In this document: positions 59,873-64,000 of the stretch, in pieces
How the letters are laid out: each line of letters starts with the position of its first letter
How positions within the stretch are numbered: position 1 is the stretch's first letter
Assembly (NCBI GenBank): GCA_013372975.1
Contig: JABXIS010000054.1
Span: 1 to 64,000 of the forward strand
Direction of reading: 5' to 3'
Origin: Alphaproteobacteria bacterium
GTDB lineage: Bacteria > Pseudomonadota > Alphaproteobacteria > Sphingomonadales > Kordiimonadaceae
Length of the DNA stretch: 64,000 nucleotides
The notes under the pieces: generated by a model
Databases searched by the model: none
Seen by the model: only the letters and a program-made list of their open reading frames with translations
Told to the model about the DNA's origin: nothing
Position numbers and translations under genes: made by a program

Positions 59873-61276
59873 CTAATTTACGGAATCCGGAGCGTCGCCA
59901 TTTTTGGTTCCGCCTGTAAGCCCAAGGGACTTTAGCTTTCTATGCAGTGCCGAACGCTCCATACCAATGAACGCGGCAGTACGAGAGATATTTCCGCTAA
60001 ATCGATTGATCTGTATCTTTAAATATTCACGCTCGAAGGCCTCCCTGGCCTCCCGAAGCGGCGTGGTCATGATGGCGCTATTCCCGCCGGAGTGCAACAA
60101 ATCTGCAGAACCGGACTGAATCTCGGGCGGAAGCTGCTCGGCGCTGATTTCACCGTCAACATCTTCACTTCCCATAATAACAACGCGTTCCATAATATTT
60201 TTTAGCTGTCGCACATTTCCGGGCCATTCGTATGACTGAAGAGCGGCGATCGCATCGTCAGCCAACCTTACTTTAGGCCGACCCGTTGCCTCAGCAAGCG
60301 CATCGAGAAACCCTTGAGCAAGCATAGGAATATCTTCTCGTCTTTCAGACAGTGACGCCATTTTCAGCGGCACAACGTTTAATCGGTGGAAAAGATCCTC
60401 CCTAAAACGGCCTTCTGCAATTTCCGACACCAAATCCTTGCTGGTGGCAGAGATGACCCGGACATCAACCCTTACACCAGAATTCCCACCGACCCGCTCA
60501 AATGCCTGATCGGTAAGCACACGCAGGATTTTTGCCTGTGTAGGCAGAGGCATATCCCCTACCTCGTCGATAAACAGGGTTCCGCCGTGCGCTCGCTCAA
60601 ACAGCCCTGTCTTAACGACCCCGCCATTTTGTTCCACACCAAACAGCTCCTGCTCCATTCTGTGCGGCTCCATAGAAGCGGCGCTGACCACCACAAACGA
60701 ATTTGTCGCGCGATGTGATCTTGAATGGATTTGCCGCGCAGCAACTTCTTTACCAGAGCCAGATGGACCGTGAATTAGAACACGGCTGTTTGTTGAAGCC
60801 ACCTTCTCAATACTCTGCCTCAACCCGTTGATAGCATTTGATTTTCCGGTAATATCTACTGTAAACACAGAACGCTTCTTTAACTCTTCGTTTTCGCGAC
60901 GCAAACGTTCTGCTTCTGTCGCACGTTTTACAGTAAGGAGAAGATGGTCTGCCTCAAATGGCTTTTCAATGAAATCATATGCCCCCTTCTTGATCGCAGC
61001 AACTGCAGTTTCAATATTGCCGTGGCCGCTAATCACGATAACAGGCAGTTCTCGGTGGCGAGATTTTACAAGTTCCAGTATCTCAAGCCCGTCCAACTTG
61101 CTTCCTTGCAACCAGATATCCAATACCATCAAGGAAGGCAGACGCGCTTCGATTTCGGCAAGCCCACTATCACTATCGAAGGCGGTGCGGGTATTATACC
61201 CTTCGTCTTCCAGAATGCCTGATACCAGCTCCCGAATATCTTCTTCGTCATCAATGATCAGTATATCAAGCGCCAT
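59873..61276 (-). CDS. ntrX: NtrX-type response regulator
   Basis: DILIIDDEEDIRELVSGILEDEGYNTRTAFDSDSGL; AAA+ HGPSGSGKEVAARQIH; C-terminal Fis-type HTH. Confidence 0.93.
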   Translation of the reverse strand: MALDILIIDDEEDIRELVSGILEDEGYNTRTAFDSDSGLAEIEARLPSLMVLDIWLQGSKLDGLEILELVKSRHRELPVIVISGHGNIETAVAAIKKGAYDFIEKPFEADHLLLTVKRATEAERLRRENEELKKRSVFTVDITGKSNAINGLRQSIEKVASTNSRVLIHGPSGSGKEVAARQIHSRSHRATNSFVVVSAASMEPHRMEQELFGVEQNGGVVKTGLFERAHGGTLFIDEVGDMPLPTQAKILRVLTDQAFERVGGNSGVRVDVRVISATSKDLVSEIAEGRFREDLFHRLNVVPLKMASLSERREDIPMLAQGFLDALAEATGRPKVRLADDAIAALQSYEWPGNVRQLKNIMERVVIMGSEDVDGEISAEQLPPEIQSGSADLLHSGGNSAIMTTPLREAREAFEREYLKIQINRFSGNISRTAAFIGMERSALHRKLKSLGLTGGTKNGDAPDSVN

Positions 61277-61297
61277 AACCTGGCTGCCTCCCCTATT

Positions 61298-63649
61298 TTA
61301 TTCTGCAGCACTTGCGCTGCCCAAATTCTTGTGCGAACCACGATCCGCGCCTGCTTCTTCAAGCTTATCTGCACGGGCCTCAAGCGCAGAATGCGACAAA
61401 GTCAATATGGCTACTGCCCCCATCGGCTTGCGATCCAGAATACGTGCAACTCCGCCATGCTCCTCCAGGATACGCCTCACAATGGCGAGACCAAGTCCCG
61501 TACCCTTGGCTCGAGTAGTAACATATGGCTCCATAAGCCTGTTCTTCTGCTCCTGCGGCAACCCAAGCCCATTATCTTCAACACGAATTTCAGTTTTTTC
61601 TTCATCTTGCGTCATTTCAATGCGGATCATACCCGGCTCGATGGTATCGGCGCTTTCCTTCATATCTGCGGCGGTTCGCGCAGAAACAGACTCAACAGCG
61701 TTCTTCAACACATTGGTCAAAGCCTGACCGATAAGACGCCCGTCGCAAGCCAAAGGTATTCGCTCTTTAGGCAAGTGGGTTTTGAATTGAATTTTGGCCG
61801 CAGCAACGTCCTGCAAGAAGACCGCCTGTTTGACCACATCAACCAAATCTGTTTCGCGGAAAATAGGCACAGGCATACGGGCAAAAGACGAAAATTCGTC
61901 TACCATTCTCCGCAGATCACCAACCTGCCGGATTATTGTATCGGTACATTGGCCAAAAACCTTTGTGTCTGAAGTGATTTCTTTGGCGTATTTGCGCTTG
62001 AGGCGCTCTGCAGACAGTTGAATAGGCGTCAGCGGGTTCTTGATCTCGTGGGCAATTCTGCGCGCAACATCTGCCCATGCGGCTGTCCGTTGGTCCGCCA
62101 ATTGCTCGGTCAGGTCATCAAACGTAACCACATAACCCGCAATATTATCGTTTTCGGACTTTTCCACGAACACACGAACCAGCAATGTTCGGCCTTCGCC
62201 TGCCACCTCGAGTTGGACTTGCCCTTTGGCTTCGCCGGCAGCTGAACCCTCTGCCTGCGCAAGGATTTCACCAAATTCAGGTACTACGTCGTGAAGTCTG
62301 CGGTCTACCAGTTCGTTGTGGGAAACACCTAGCAGGCTGGACGCCGACCTGTTAGGCAAAAAGATTGTGCCGTCCTGCTGCATACCGATAACACCCGCAG
62401 AAACCCCTTCAAGCACTTCTTCCAGAAAGCGCCGACGCTCATCCAGTTCAGCATTGGCGTCAATCAGGGCGTCCTGATGTTTGGCGAGCTGATCCGTCAT
62501 CCTGTTAAATGCCCGGCTCAATGTACCGACCTCATCGCTTGTCGGTACTATAGGCACACGAGCGGCAAAATCCCCCTGACCTACTCGCTCAGCAGCATCC
62601 ACAAGATTGGAAAGAGGTGTAACCAGTCGAGAAGAAAACCACAGTCCTACCCATATCGCGGCAAGCAGAATAAGAAGAGCAACAATGATAAACACTACAT
62701 TGAACTGCAGTTGCATATCGCTGCGCTGACCTTCCATGTTTTCATAGTCTGCCACTGCATTACGCGTTGCATCCAGATACGCCAAAACCTCCGGGTTTAG
62801 ATCCCGAGCGACATACAAGTAGGTAGGCCGCAAGAAGGTCGATAACCGGATCATGCCAACCACTGTGTTATCTGCACTGTTGGTCGCAACAAATGTACCA
62901 TCATGGAGAACACGGTCGATCATCTCGTAGCTAAGCCAACTTGTGGTAAGCTCAAGCCCTTGGCTAGCTCGCGCGAGGACCGTGCCTTCAGTATCATTGG
63001 TCTGCAGCTCAATAATCAGCACTTCAGACAAAAGGCGCGTATTCAAGGCGCCGTAAGCCACTTGCTGCAGCGCTAGCCGATCAGCCTGTTGCTCGGATGT
63101 CATCCGATTAAATGCAAGCGCAAGTGCTTGCATATCTTTCTCGATCGTAGCCCGGTGCTCTATCATGTAGGCCTCGGCCACACCAATAGAGTTATTCACT
63201 GTAGACCTGATCTTTTCACTGAACCAGGACTGAACACCGAACTCCAGAAACAGCGCCGAAAAAACCGTCATGATAATCGGGGGTACAATTGCGATAGCAA
63301 TGAAGAAGCCAGTAAGTTTTGTCTGCAATCGGGATCCCGCCGCAGTCCCTTTCCGGGCGCTCCATATCCTTACAAACCAGCGGCCAATTGAGACACCGAG
63401 AGCCATAAGAAGGGCAAGGTTGATCGCCAACAGCACTCTCATGGTACGCCCTGATGTTACTTCAAACGGCGCGGACTTTCGGGACATCGCGATATAGGTA
63501 GCAATAGCGGCGACCACGGCCAGAACTGACAGGACAATCTCTAAACGGCCGCCAAGATTGAATCTGCGCGCCCACAGCATAAACCTAGCCCATCGCCTGT
63601 TCGGCAATTTGGGTATTTGTGGTGCATCTGGCAACTCAAGCTTTGACAT
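61298..63649 (-). CDS. ntrY: NtrY-type sensor histidine kinase
   Basis: TM segments, HAMP, PAS, RRIAHEIKNPLTPIQLSAERLKRKY, DNGLGLPQE, GTGLGLAIVRRI. Confidence 0.95.
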   Translation of the reverse strand: MSKLELPDAPQIPKLPNRRWARFMLWARRFNLGGRLEIVLSVLAVVAAIATYIAMSRKSAPFEVTSGRTMRVLLAINLALLMALGVSIGRWFVRIWSARKGTAAGSRLQTKLTGFFIAIAIVPPIIMTVFSALFLEFGVQSWFSEKIRSTVNNSIGVAEAYMIEHRATIEKDMQALALAFNRMTSEQQADRLALQQVAYGALNTRLLSEVLIIELQTNDTEGTVLARASQGLELTTSWLSYEMIDRVLHDGTFVATNSADNTVVGMIRLSTFLRPTYLYVARDLNPEVLAYLDATRNAVADYENMEGQRSDMQLQFNVVFIIVALLILLAAIWVGLWFSSRLVTPLSNLVDAAERVGQGDFAARVPIVPTSDEVGTLSRAFNRMTDQLAKHQDALIDANAELDERRRFLEEVLEGVSAGVIGMQQDGTIFLPNRSASSLLGVSHNELVDRRLHDVVPEFGEILAQAEGSAAGEAKGQVQLEVAGEGRTLLVRVFVEKSENDNIAGYVVTFDDLTEQLADQRTAAWADVARRIAHEIKNPLTPIQLSAERLKRKYAKEITSDTKVFGQCTDTIIRQVGDLRRMVDEFSSFARMPVPIFRETDLVDVVKQAVFLQDVAAAKIQFKTHLPKERIPLACDGRLIGQALTNVLKNAVESVSARTAADMKESADTIEPGMIRIEMTQDEEKTEIRVEDNGLGLPQEQKNRLMEPYVTTRAKGTGLGLAIVRRILEEHGGVARILDRKPMGAVAILTLSHSALEARADKLEEAGADRGSHKNLGSASAAE

Positions 63650-63728
63650 ACAGACTATGATGCATATTTGTCACGACTGTTCCAGAAATATCACACCGCA
63701 TTAGGTTTTTTTTTCTGATGCAAACGGA

Positions 63729-64000
63729 TCACCCCTTGTATTGCAAGGAAATCCCTAATTCTTTGATTTTTTTACGTAAAGTATTCCTGTTGAGCCCAAG
63801 AAGCTCAGCTGCCTTTACCTGATTACCCTGTGTGACGGCCAAAACCTTCTGAATAAGCGGCCGCTCAATTTCCCTCAGTATCCGCTGGTACAGGCCTGCA
63901 GGAGGAAGTCCCTCATCGTGATAATCAAAATATTGATCAAGATGCAGCCTCACTGATTGTGACAGATTACCACCACTCACATTGGCCATCATGCTTACGG
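63729..64000 (-). CDS. ntrC: NtrC C-terminal fragment (runs off window)
   Basis: [39 protein letters not shown] Fis-type HTH; frame open to window edge; adjacent to ntrYX. Confidence 0.85.
   Translation of the reverse strand, partial: VSMMANVSGGNLSQSVRLHLDQYFDYHDEGLPPAGLYQRILREIERPLIQKVLAVTQGNQVKAAELLGLNRNTLRKKIKELGISLQYKG

Overview
This 64 kb window is a mostly core chromosomal segment of an alphaproteobacterium. Recognisable landmarks are the end of rplM plus rpsI, argC, sodB, glnK-amtB, gyrA, coaD, queA-tgt, rlpA-dacC-tmk-holB-metG-tatD, an imuA-imuB-dnaE2 SOS mutagenesis cassette, and the ntrC/ntrY/ntrX-trkA-trkH-hfq-hflX/mazG block. Two tRNAs (Ser-TGA, Lys-TTT) are present. I found no CRISPR array, prophage, transposase or rRNA. 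The most unusual stretch is a seven-gene minus-strand cluster at 40143-47195: GGDEF protein, patatin-like phospholipase, divergent cytochrome P450, two small mutually related proteins, DyP-type peroxidase and MarR regulator. Three of its gene junctions are 4-bp ATGA overlaps. It looks like a coordinated haem-oxidation/lipid-derived pathway whose function I cannot assign. Other points of interest are a peptide-deformylase-like protein with degenerate metal and catalytic motifs and a His-rich tail, hairpins that could mask the Shine-Dalgarno sequences of glnK and sodB, a sigma-54 promoter for glnK-amtB, and a perfect LexA-type direct repeat upstream of imuA. All calls come from reading the sequence and from family knowledge; no database search was run.
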